From Arthrobacter sp. (lineage in GTDB: Bacteria > Actinomycetota > Actinomycetes > Actinomycetales > Micrococcaceae), in NCBI GenBank assembly GCA_018260285.1, contig JAGLBH010000024.1:1-12011 (forward strand): a stretch of 12,011 nucleotides of DNA, read 5' to 3'. Under the pieces are notes generated by a model. It made no database searches and was not told where the DNA came from. It was given only the letters and a program-made list of their open reading frames with translations. How positions within the stretch are numbered: the stretch's first letter is position 1; the number at the start of each line of letters is the position of its first letter. Shown here piece after piece: positions 5,629 to 12,011 of this stretch. The translations under genes were made by a program, and so were the position numbers.

Positions 5629-6279
5629 TCAGCCCGTCAGCAGCCTGAAGCCGAGGAAGAGCATGAGCAGCCCCACGAACGTGTCCAGGACCCGCCAGGT
5701 GACGGGCCGCGCGAAGACCGGGGCCAGCAGACGGGCGCCGAACCCCACGGCGGTGAACCACAGGACGCTCGCCAGCATGGCGCCTGCGCCGAACGCCCAG
5801 CGGCCGTCTCCGTGAGCAGCCGCCGCAGAGCCCAGGAACACGAGCGTGTCCAGGTAGACGTGGGGGTTGAGCCACGTGAGAGCCATCATCGTCATGATGA
5901 GTCGCGCCCGGTGTGACAGCCCCTTGGCCGCTGCGGGCGCGCTCTCCTCCACTCCCTCAGCCTGAGCGGGAGCCAGCGTCTCGCCTCCTCCCAGGAGGCC
6001 CTTCTTGAGGGAGAGGAAGCCGTAGCAGAAGAGGAAGATCGCACCGATCCACTTGACGCCGACGATGAGCTGAGGGGCCGCCTGAACCAGGGCGCCCATG
6101 CCGCCGACGCCCGCCGCGATGAGCAGGATGTCCGAGACGGCGCATACCAGCACGAGCCACAGGACGTTGTCCCGGCGAATGCCCGCCCGCAGAAGCATGG
6201 CGTTCTGGGTGCCGATGGCGGCGATGAGAGCGAGCCCTGTGCCGAGGCCTGCCAGGATGTCTGTCAGAGCGAAAGTCAT
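5629..6279 (-). CDS. LysE/ArgO-family amino-acid exporter
   Basis: A 216-aa inner-membrane exporter of the LysE superfamily, expected to export basic amino acids such as lysine or arginine. Six hydrophobic segments are visible. Signatures are AIGTQNAMLLRAG (residues 21–33), CAVSDILLIAAG (46–57), GFLSLKKG (87–94) after a membrane helix, and LTWLNPHVYLDT (134–145), all typical of the LysE/ArgO branch rather than the RhtB branch. An Ala/Glu-rich loop (about 97–120) separates the two halves. Length is normal. No LysG-type regulator is adjacent, which is unlike the classical Corynebacterium pair. It follows the peptidase gene by 27 bases, but a TAGGCT -10 seven bases before its ATG suggests its own promoter. 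Substrate choice is inferred. Confidence 0.93.
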   Translation of the reverse strand: MTFALTDILAGLGTGLALIAAIGTQNAMLLRAGIRRDNVLWLVLVCAVSDILLIAAGVGGMGALVQAAPQLIVGVKWIGAIFLFCYGFLSLKKGLLGGGETLAPAQAEGVEESAPAAAKGLSHRARLIMTMMALTWLNPHVYLDTLVFLGSAAAAHGDGRWAFGAGAMLASVLWFTAVGFGARLLAPVFARPVTWRVLDTFVGLLMLFLGFRLLTG

Positions 6280-6286
6280 AGGCGCA

Positions 6287-6292
6287 AGCCTA
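6287..6292 (-). promoter_or_regulatory. candidate -10 element for leaderless lysE-family transcript
   Basis: On the minus strand TAGGCT ends seven bases before the ATG at 6279, the geometry of a leaderless transcript. No Shine-Dalgarno is present. The hexamer is also part of a small inverted repeat (TAGGC-TTGC-GCCTA). No clear -35 was found. Confidence 0.35.
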
Positions 6293-6306
6293 GACCGATG
6301 AGGCCC

Positions 6307-7830
6307 CTAGGAGCAGACGGTGTCCGCGGCGGGCATCGTTCCCTGGGCGAGGTAGGTCTCCACGGCCTTGTTCACGCACTCGTTGCCCCGGCCGTAGGCC
6401 GTGTGGCCGAAGGCGTCGTACGTCAGCAGAACGGCCTTCTCACCCAGGGCAGACGTGAGCTGCTTGGCCCAGTCATACGGCGTGGCCGGGTCGTACTTCG
6501 TTCCGACGACGAGGGCCTCGACGGAGCTCTCCGGCGTGACCGCAGGGGCGGGGGAGGAGGGCTTGACCGGCCATTCCACACAGGAGACCTGGGAGTACCC
6601 CATGAGCGGGCCCATGAAGGGCGCCTCGGCTGTGAGCTTGGCCGCCTGGGCCTTCATTTGCGCGTCCGTCGTGGAGAGCGGGCCGTCCAGGCAGGTGACT
6701 GCCGTGAACGCGAAGTCCCCGTTGCTCGTGTACTTTCCGTGCTCGTCCCGGTCGGCCGCCGAATCGGCCAGGACCATCATGCTGTCCGGATTCTCGCGCT
6801 TGATGAGGTCGGTCAGCGCGATGGTCAGCAGGGACCAGTACTTGGGGTTGTACATCGGCAGAACGATGGCCTGCATGAGGTCGTCAGCGGTGACCGTTCG
6901 CCCGTCAGAGGTCTTGCCCGGCTTCTTCCGGTATTCCGCGAGGAGCGCGGAGAGCTGTGCCTTGCCCTCCTTGATGCTGCCGGTCAGGGGACACTTGGGG
7001 CCGGTGAGGCAGGACGCCACATAAGCCGAGACGCTCTTCTCGAACCCGCGGGCCTGCCCCAGGTTGAGCTGCTCGTCCGTCAGACCGGGCGCCACCGCGC
7101 CGTCGAGCACCATTCTCCCCACGTTCTTGGGGAAGAGCGCAGCGTACGTCGAGCCGATCTGCGTCCCGTAGGAGTACCCCAGGTAGTGGAGCTTCTCGCT
7201 GCCGAGAGCGGCCCGCATGACGTCCAGGTCCTTGGCCACGCTCGCCGTGTCCATGTGCGCCAGAACGGGGCCGGAGTTCTTGACGCAGGCCTCGCCCGTG
7301 GCCTTCGCCTCGGCGTGGGCTGCGGCCAGGCCTTCCGGAGTGGACGGGTCGATGTTCGCCGCGCGGCGCTTGTCCCGCTCCTCATCGCTCAGGCACCGGA
7401 TCGGGTCAGACTTGCCCACGCCCCGGGGGTCGAACCCCACCACCGTGTAGTTGTCCGCGATGGCCTTCGCGGAGAAGCGCTCGCCGCCCTCTGCCACGAG
7501 GTCGTATCCCGAGCCGCCCGGACCGCCCGGGTTGACGAAGAGCGGCTTGGCCTCCGGGTTGGTGGACTTGATGCGGATCGCCTGGATCGTCGTCGTCTCC
7601 CCGCTCGGCTTGGCGTAGTCCACCGGCACGGTGAAGGTCGCGCACTCGAGGGTCTTCTCGCAGGGCTTCCACGTGACGCTCTGGTGCGTGAAGGCGTCCA
7701 GCGCCGGGTCCGTGCTGGGAAGCGAGGCCCCGGAGGAGGACGTGGAGGACTGCTGGGAGGAGCAGCCTCCCAGGGCGAGGGCTGCGATGACGGCTGCCGC
7801 GAGGGTTCGCAGCATCACTGGCTTCTTCAA
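6307..7830 (-). CDS. secreted lipoprotein alpha/beta hydrolase, TAP-like peptidase
   Basis: A 507-aa exported serine hydrolase of the tripeptidyl-aminopeptidase group (alpha/beta hydrolase plus TAP-like C-terminal domain), likely to remove N-terminal peptides outside the membrane. The signal peptide ends in the lipobox LGGC with Cys23 as the lipidated residue, followed by a Ser/Gln-rich tether. The oxyanion loop is NPGGPGGSG (100–108), the nucleophile is Ser220 in GYSYGT, the acid is Asp447 in GTKYDPATP, and the base is His476 in GHTAYGRGNECV. Cysteines at 57, 63, 146, 182, 274, 280, 380, 417, 485 and 506 could form disulfides. The start is TTG 7830, supported by GAAGGA five bases upstream; later GTG/ATG codons lack this. 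It lies 25 bases after holB, so it is probably in that operon. Confidence 0.93.
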   Translation of the reverse strand: MKKPVMLRTLAAAVIAALALGGCSSQQSSTSSSGASLPSTDPALDAFTHQSVTWKPCEKTLECATFTVPVDYAKPSGETTTIQAIRIKSTNPEAKPLFVNPGGPGGSGYDLVAEGGERFSAKAIADNYTVVGFDPRGVGKSDPIRCLSDEERDKRRAANIDPSTPEGLAAAHAEAKATGEACVKNSGPVLAHMDTASVAKDLDVMRAALGSEKLHYLGYSYGTQIGSTYAALFPKNVGRMVLDGAVAPGLTDEQLNLGQARGFEKSVSAYVASCLTGPKCPLTGSIKEGKAQLSALLAEYRKKPGKTSDGRTVTADDLMQAIVLPMYNPKYWSLLTIALTDLIKRENPDSMMVLADSAADRDEHGKYTSNGDFAFTAVTCLDGPLSTTDAQMKAQAAKLTAEAPFMGPLMGYSQVSCVEWPVKPSSPAPAVTPESSVEALVVGTKYDPATPYDWAKQLTSALGEKAVLLTYDAFGHTAYGRGNECVNKAVETYLAQGTMPAADTVCS

Positions 7831-7835
7831 CGGGT

Positions 7836-7841
7836 TCCTTC
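7836..7841 (-). promoter_or_regulatory. ribosome binding site supporting a TTG start
   Basis: GAAGGA on the minus strand lies five bases before the TTG at 7830–7828. This decides the start of the lipoprotein peptidase in favour of the rare TTG and gives the signal peptide its Lys-Lys n-region. Confidence 0.6.
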
Positions 7842-7855
7842 GGTCAGCGGGGCGG

Positions 7856-9061
7856 TCAGCGGGAGCGGGAGGCCTGGGACGGCTGGTCGGGCAGCAGGCG
7901 AAGCATCATCGCCTCGATCGCCTGAACGGGGGCCACGTTCGTGCCCACCAGGCGGCGGCGAGTCTCGTTGATCTCGTCCATGCACGCGAGCGTGGTCTCG
8001 GCGCGGGTGGCGGGGGCTCTCCTGGCGAGGTCCTCCGCGAGGTCTTCGTTCACAAGGTCGACGCCGCTGCCCGTCTGCAGGATGAGCAGGTCTCGATACC
8101 AGGAGAGCAGGTCGGTGAGGGCCCTGTCGTAGTAGTCGTTGCGGCTGCGCTTGGCCCGCCTGGCCTGCTCCTCCTCGAGGCGCTTGACCTGGGAGCGCAT
8201 CTGCGGCGGAACGGGGGCGCCCTCCTCGACGCCCAGCTGGCGCAGGAGGTCCGCTCTCTCTGCCGCGTCCCGGTGGGCCAGGGACGCCGTCGCCTCCGAG
8301 TCGGCGAGCTCCACGAGCTGGGCGGCCGCCTGCATCCCCGAGGAGACGGAGCCCAGCCGCAGGGGGAGGGTGACGATCTCGTGGCGGCGCTGCCGGGCGG
8401 ACTCGTCGGAGGCCAGGCGCCGGGCCACACCGATATGGCTCTGGGCGGCGCGGGCGGCCACCCGGGCCACCGCAGGGGGGAAGCCGTCCCGCTCCACGAG
8501 GAGGCGGGCCACGTCGGCCGGGTCCGGCAGCTTGAGGCTGACCAGTCGGCAGCGGGAGCGGATCGTCACGAGGACGTCCCCCGGACTGGGCGTGCAGAGA
8601 ACCCACACCGTGTGGGGAGGCGGCTCCTCGATGGCCTTGAGGAGCACGTTCGTCGTGCGCTCGGCCATCCGGTCCGCATCCTCGATGACGATGACGCGCC
8701 GCTTGCCGAACGCCGGCCTGTCGTGCGCCTGGCGGACGATCTCCCGGGCCTCCTCGATCGTGATGACCGATTTGTCCGTGGCGATCCGCGTGATGTCAGG
8801 GTGGCTCTTGTGCGCAGCCAGCTCGCAGGAGCGGCACTGTCCGCAGCCGCGCGGGCTGACCTCAGGGCGCTCGCAGTTCAGGGCGGCCGCGAAGGCGAGG
8901 GCGGCGTTGGACCGCCCGGACCCGGGAGGGCCCGTGATGAGCCAGGCATGATGCGGAGTCGGCTCGGCGGCGGCTCGGGCCAGGACGGAGACGGCCCTCT
9001 CCTGGCCGATGAGCTCCGCCCAGACGCCCGTCAGCCGAACGCCCTCCAGGCCCTCGGTCAC
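7856..9061 (-). CDS. holB: DNA polymerase III delta' subunit (clamp loader)
   Basis: A 401-aa clamp-loader subunit that helps load the sliding clamp at the replication fork. The AAA+ N-terminal domain has a P-loop GPPGSGRS (44–51), zinc-ligand cysteines 63, 73, 76 and 79 (in CGQCRSC), Walker B VIVIEDADR (123–131), NVLLKAIEEPP (138–148) and the SRC motif (169–171). The P-loop lysine is Arg50; delta' is not an ATPase subunit in the family, so this is not surprising. The rest is the helical domain and collar, ending in a Met/Leu-rich helix. The GTG start overlaps the tmk stop as GTGA, indicating translational coupling. Length is typical of actinobacterial delta'. Confidence 0.95.
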   Translation of the reverse strand: MTEGLEGVRLTGVWAELIGQERAVSVLARAAAEPTPHHAWLITGPPGSGRSNAALAFAAALNCERPEVSPRGCGQCRSCELAAHKSHPDITRIATDKSVITIEEAREIVRQAHDRPAFGKRRVIVIEDADRMAERTTNVLLKAIEEPPPHTVWVLCTPSPGDVLVTIRSRCRLVSLKLPDPADVARLLVERDGFPPAVARVAARAAQSHIGVARRLASDESARQRRHEIVTLPLRLGSVSSGMQAAAQLVELADSEATASLAHRDAAERADLLRQLGVEEGAPVPPQMRSQVKRLEEEQARRAKRSRNDYYDRALTDLLSWYRDLLILQTGSGVDLVNEDLAEDLARRAPATRAETTLACMDEINETRRRLVGTNVAPVQAIEAMMLRLLPDQPSQASRSR

Positions 9062-9747
9062 AGCTGGACACCCGCCTCAGGCGGGAGGCCCAGCATGGAG
9101 CACACGCGCTCGCGGATGAGCCGCTGGATCTCGGGCCGGGAGAGGGTCGCGTCGATCACCAGATAGCGCTCGGGGGCCGCCTCGGCGAGCGCGAGGAAGG
9201 CCGTGCGCGGGCGGGCGTGGAAGTCGTCCGACTCAGACTCGATGCGGTCTTCGCCCCCGCGGCTCGCGGTGCGGCGGGCCCGTCCCTCCTCAGGGGAGAT
9301 GTCCAGGAGCACTGTCAGGTCCGGCACGAGGCCCTGGGTGGCAAAGGCGTTGACGGAGAGCACGTCCTCCGCGGAGAGCTCCCTGCCGGCGGACTGGTAG
9401 GCCACCGAGGAGTCCACGAAGCGGTCGCAGACCACCACTCCGCCCGTTCGCAGGTGGGGCAGGATGCGCTGCTCCACGTGGGCCGCTCGCGCCGCCGCAT
9501 AGAGCAGCGCCTCCGTCCGCGGGTCCACTTCTCCCTGCCCGTGCTCCAGGATGAGCGGCCGGATGTTCTCCCCGATCTGGGTCCCGCCGGGCTCGCGCGT
9601 CGTCAGGACGTCCCGGCCCAGGGCCGTGAACCAGGCCGCGAGCTCGGGAATCTGCGAGCTCTTCCCAGCCCCGTCCCCGCCCTCGAAGACGAGGAAGAAA
9701 CCGGCTGCGCGCCCCGCGCGATCTGCTGAGTCTGCTGAAGTGTCCAT
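9058..9747 (-). CDS. tmk: thymidylate kinase
   Basis: A 229-aa cytosolic kinase converting dTMP to dTDP with ATP, an essential step of dTTP synthesis. Motifs in order: P-loop FEGGDGAGKSS (21–31), the dTMP-binding REPGGT (51–56), DRFVDSSVAYQ (108–118), and the LID region RRTASRGGEDRIES (158–171). The first 16 residues are a poorly conserved tail. The ATG at 9747 has GGAAGG four bases upstream (9752–9757). A GTG immediately before it (9750) is also in frame and sits seven bases after a TAGGCT -10, so the first codon could be either. Longer open frame upstream (to 9840) runs into the divergent promoter and is not supported. It overlaps holB by four bases. Confidence 0.96.
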   Translation of the reverse strand: MDTSADSADRAGRAAGFFLVFEGGDGAGKSSQIPELAAWFTALGRDVLTTREPGGTQIGENIRPLILEHGQGEVDPRTEALLYAAARAAHVEQRILPHLRTGGVVVCDRFVDSSVAYQSAGRELSAEDVLSVNAFATQGLVPDLTVLLDISPEEGRARRTASRGGEDRIESESDDFHARPRTAFLALAEAAPERYLVIDATLSRPEIQRLIRERVCSMLGLPPEAGVQL

Positions 9748-9757
9748 CACGCCTTCC

Positions 9758-9763
9758 AGCCTA
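9758..9763 (-). promoter_or_regulatory. candidate -10 element of tmk–holB operon
   Basis: TAGGCT on the minus strand ends seven bases before the in-frame GTG at 9750 and ten before the ATG at 9747. The hexamer is identical to that before the lysE-family gene. If it is used, the GGAAGG between it and the start would not be transcribed as a ribosome binding site, so leaderless and leadered initiation are alternatives here. Confidence 0.35.
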
Positions 9764-9820
9764 TCCGCTTGCCGCCTGACCAGTCTGTGGAATGCCCTCA
9801 TTCGTGGATAACTCGGGCGA

Positions 9821-9826
9821 TACGCT
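9821..9826 (+). promoter_or_regulatory. candidate -10 element of PLP enzyme gene
   Basis: TACGCT fits TANNNT and ends seven bases before the ATG at 9834. The intervening GAGGGGC could be read as a Shine-Dalgarno, but at one base from the ATG it is too close. The divergent tmk -10 lies about 57 bases away, so both promoters share an 86-base region. Confidence 0.4.
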
Positions 9827-9833
9827 GAGGGGC

Positions 9834-10961
9834 ATGACACTCCGCCCGGACACCCGCCTCGTTTCCCTCGGCCGCCCTGCCCATGAGGACGAGGCGCCGG
9901 TCAACCCGCCCCTCGTTCTCAGCTCCACCTTCGTGGGCTCGGGCGACGCCGCCGGCCGCCTCACCTACGCCCGCGCCTCCACCCCGTCCTGGGACCCGTT
10001 CGAGGAGGCGCTGGGGGATCTCGAGGGCTCCGAGCTCCCCGCCCTCCTCTTCGCCTCGGGCCTGGGCGCCATCGCCGCGGCGCTCTCCCTCGCGCCCCTG
10101 GGCGGGCGCGTCATCATGCCCCGCCACACCTATCCCGGCACGATCGCCCTCGCTCAGGACATGGAGAGCCGCGGCCAGTTCAGCCTCGAGTTCTTCGACG
10201 TCGCCCCGGGCGTTCCCGAGGCTCTCGCCCAGGCGGAGCCGGAGCGGACGCTGCTCTGGCTCGAGTCGCCCACGAACCCCATGCTGGAGATCTCCGACCT
10301 TCCGCTCGTCCTCGCGGCCGCTCGGGAGCGGGGAGTCGTCACGGTCGTGGACAACACCTTCGCCACCCCGCTCGTCCAGCAGCCTCTGACGATGGGGGCC
10401 GACGTCGTCGTCCACTCGGTCACCAAGTATCTGGCGGGCCACTCGGACGTGGTGCTCGGGGCGGCGGTGGCGGGCGACGCCGCGCTGCGCGACCGCCTCC
10501 ACGCCTACCGCACTCTCCACGGGGCCATCGCGGGGCCGTTCGAGTCCTGGCTCGCGCTGCGCGGCCTGCGGACGCTCTCCGTGCGGATTGAGCGGTCTCA
10601 GTCCAATGCCGCGGAGATCGCCGCCCGCCTGGCGCGGCACCCGAGGGCCGAGAGCGTGCGGCACCCGTCCCTGCCGGGGGACCCGGGGCATGAGATCGCC
10701 GCGCGGACGATGAACGGCTTCGGCTCCGTCATCAGCTTCTGCCACGCAGGAGGAGCGGAAGCGGCCGAGGCATGCACGGCTGCCACGCGGCTGTGGACCC
10801 CGGCGACGAGCCTGGGCGGGGTGGAGTCCACTCTTGAGCGCCGCCAGCGGCACCCGGGGGAGGTCGCGTCCGTGCCGGGAAGCCTCATCCGCCTCTCGGC
10901 GGGCATCGAGAACGTCGAGGACCTCTGGGCTGACCTGGACCAGGCGCTCGTGACAGAATAG
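9834..10961 (+). CDS. Cys/Met metabolism PLP-dependent enzyme (cystathionine gamma-synthase/lyase-like)
   Basis: A 375-aa cytosolic fold-type I PLP enzyme of the transsulfuration family, which includes cystathionine gamma-synthase (MetB), gamma-lyase and homocysteine-forming sulfhydrylases. The PLP lysine is Lys198 in HSVTKYLAGHSDVVLG. Other motifs are LLFASGLGAIAAALS (71–85), WLESPTNPMLEI (142–153), VVDNTFATPL (171–180) and the C-terminal SLGGVEST and LIRLSAGIENVEDL. The cofactor-phosphate Tyr/Arg pair from the partner subunit is Y45-A-R47, but the usual NPT next to it reads TPS. Start chosen at ATG 9834, where a -10 sits at leaderless distance; ATG 9792 would add 14 unconserved residues. 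The exact reaction cannot be assigned. DUF2516 follows five bases later. Confidence 0.93.
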   Translation: MTLRPDTRLVSLGRPAHEDEAPVNPPLVLSSTFVGSGDAAGRLTYARASTPSWDPFEEALGDLEGSELPALLFASGLGAIAAALSLAPLGGRVIMPRHTYPGTIALAQDMESRGQFSLEFFDVAPGVPEALAQAEPERTLLWLESPTNPMLEISDLPLVLAAARERGVVTVVDNTFATPLVQQPLTMGADVVVHSVTKYLAGHSDVVLGAAVAGDAALRDRLHAYRTLHGAIAGPFESWLALRGLRTLSVRIERSQSNAAEIAARLARHPRAESVRHPSLPGDPGHEIAARTMNGFGSVISFCHAGGAEAAEACTAATRLWTPATSLGGVESTLERRQRHPGEVASVPGSLIRLSAGIENVEDLWADLDQALVTE

Positions 10962-10966
10962 AAGTC

Positions 10967-11293
10967 ATGACTTTCGGCGCAGCAATCCTCTGGATCCTCT
11001 TCCTCGTCAACCTGTTCCTGGCAGGCTTTGCCGCGGTGGTGGCCGTCCTGGCGTTCGTCGACTGCCTGCGCCGCCCCGCCGGCATGTTCACGGTCATGGG
11101 TCGGCGCACCAAGAACTTCTGGCTCCTCGTCACAGGCCTGGCCGCGCTCGTCTGCGTGCTCTCCCTCTGGGCGATCATCGTGCCGTTCCTCGGCGCCGGA
11201 GCCCTCGCCATGGGCGGCGTGGGCATCTTCAACCTCATCGCCGTGGTCGCTGCGGGGGTCTATCTCGCAGACGTGAAGCCCGCCGTCTCCTAA
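10967..11293 (+). CDS. DUF2516 family membrane protein
   Basis: A 108-aa actinobacterial membrane protein of unknown function. Three hydrophobic stretches are visible: about 5–32, 52–75 and 78–100. The signature AFVDCLRRPAGMF after the first helix, KNFWLLVTGLAAL, and the closing VAAGVYLADVKPAV match my memory of the DUF2516 family. It begins five bases after the stop of the PLP enzyme gene, so the two are likely cotranscribed; a CAGAAT seven bases before its ATG could be a weak internal -10. Its stop lies only 12 bases from the stop of the convergent methyltransferase gene, with no terminator between them. Confidence 0.87.
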   Translation: MTFGAAILWILFLVNLFLAGFAAVVAVLAFVDCLRRPAGMFTVMGRRTKNFWLLVTGLAALVCVLSLWAIIVPFLGAGALAMGGVGIFNLIAVVAAGVYLADVKPAVS

Positions 11294-11305
11294 GACCCCT
11301 TTCCC

Positions 11306-12011
11306 TCAGGCCTCCGTCTGCTCGACGACGGGCGCCACTCTGCTCCAGAGCAGCGTCATCTCGCCCAGCCTGAACCGCTGGTCTCCGCCGTAGACCTGTC
11401 CGTTCCAGGGCGCCCTCCCGAGGATCCATCCCTCCTCCGCGAGGGTCCTGCACGCGGCCATCCAGCGCTGGCGCGGAGAGAACGCCCCGTGGGGAGCCGC
11501 CGCCAGCCACGCCCGGTCGGCCGCCTGGAAGAACTCGTGAATCGGCTCTCCCGGGACGTTGCGATGGATGAGGGCCTTGGGGAGGCGCTCGGCCACGCTG
11601 CTCGGCCGCTCGACCCGCCAGGGATTGACCGCGAGCGTGAGCGTTCGGGGGCCCTCGGAGCCCAGAGTCACCCAGGAGGCGATCCTGCCGATCTCGTCGC
11701 ACGTGCCCTCCAGCAGCACCCCGCTGGGGTCAAGGCGGGAGCAGAGGGCGGCCCAGATCTGCGGCACGTCCTCCTCCTCGTACTGGCGGAGCACGTTGAA
11801 CGCGCGGATCACGAGCGGGCGCCGCAGCGTGGGAACCTCGAATCCGCCGAGCTCGAAGGACAGCCCGGGGCGGGCATAGGCCCGGGCGGACTCCACGCGC
11901 TCCGGAGCGATCTCCAGCCCGACGACCTCAGCCCCCGGGCTGACCGCCCTCATGCGGTCGAACAGCTCGGACGAGGTCATGTGGGAGGCGCCGTAGCCCA
12001 CATCGGCGATG
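11306..12011 (-). CDS. class I SAM-dependent methyltransferase, 5' end outside window
   Basis: The 3' part (235 codons) of a Rossmann-fold methyltransferase. The frame stays open to the right edge, where it reads IADVGYG, the glycine-rich SAM motif I, so the true start is beyond the window and the GTG at 12001 is internal. Further motifs are VVGLEIAPERVESAR (acidic Glu after strand 2 that would contact the ribose), VIRAFNVLRQYEEEDV (motif around strand 4) and LLEGTCDEIGRIASWVTLG. The C-terminal half (PKALIHRNVPGEPIHEFF, SPRQRWMAAC) resembles a conserved actinobacterial methyltransferase group whose substrate I do not know. It converges on DUF2516 with a 12-base gap. Confidence 0.82.
   Translation of the reverse strand, partial: IADVGYGASHMTSSELFDRMRAVSPGAEVVGLEIAPERVESARAYARPGLSFELGGFEVPTLRRPLVIRAFNVLRQYEEEDVPQIWAALCSRLDPSGVLLEGTCDEIGRIASWVTLGSEGPRTLTLAVNPWRVERPSSVAERLPKALIHRNVPGEPIHEFFQAADRAWLAAAPHGAFSPRQRWMAACRTLAEEGWILGRAPWNGQVYGGDQRFRLGEMTLLWSRVAPVVEQTEA

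Noticed and set aside
6298..7971. Long plus-strand open frame opposite the TAP-like peptidase
   Set aside because: Composition is a codon shadow (Arg/Gly/Val-rich, no motif), while the minus strand has a complete signal peptide and catalytic triad.
8905..8935. Damaged P-loop in holB (Lys to Arg)
   Set aside because: Delta' is not an ATP-hydrolysing subunit and GSGR-type loops are, to my knowledge, usual in actinobacterial delta'; the zinc cysteines and SRC motif are intact.
9798..10853. Open frame antisense to the PLP enzyme
   Set aside because: Shadow of a gene with all expected PLP motifs; no ribosome binding site and no recognisable domain.

Overview
The window is very GC-rich (roughly 70%), with GC-ending codons dominating every convincing gene. 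Gene content (DUF2516, a CstA–YbdD pair, tmk–holB followed by a lipoprotein TAP-type peptidase, an actinobacterial-style PLP transsulfuration enzyme) points to a high-GC actinobacterium, most likely Micrococcales. The genus cannot be fixed from this sequence alone. It looks like ordinary chromosomal backbone: there is no transposase, integrase, phage gene, CRISPR array or toxin–antitoxin pair.

Layout. Positions 1–282 carry no gene but hold a G9 tract, a degenerate tandem array of about 22 bp units, and a strong hairpin that ends a minus-strand tRNA-Ser(UGA) gene (283–370). Diverging from it is a PIG3-type NAD(P)H:quinone oxidoreductase (447–1391). A plus-strand cluster follows: cstA (pyruvate/peptide transporter of the CstA family), the overlapping ybdD partner gene, and an abutting uncharacterised 150-aa helical protein. 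Next come an AKR5-type aldo/keto reductase and a tRNA-Thr(CGU) with its own promoter and terminator.

The minus-strand block from 9747 down to 5629 reads tmk – holB – TAP-like lipoprotein peptidase – LysE-family exporter. tmk and holB overlap by 4 bases (GTGA) and the peptidase starts 25 bases later, so these three form an operon joining dTMP phosphorylation, the replicative clamp loader and an envelope hydrolase. lysE appears to have its own promoter. Diverging from tmk is a Cys/Met-metabolism PLP enzyme followed 5 bases later by a DUF2516 membrane protein. Convergent to that is a class I methyltransferase cut by the right edge.

Points worth a second look: several genes have a TANNNT -10 hexamer exactly 6–7 bases upstream of the start codon, the geometry of leaderless transcripts. 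There is a possible 25-codon leader ORF ending Pro-Pro-stop before cstA, an uncharacterised third gene coupled to cstA–ybdD, an in-frame loss of about 11 residues in the quinone oxidoreductase, and a tRNA-Thr with A instead of U at position 54. I saw no clear sign of a wholly novel system.
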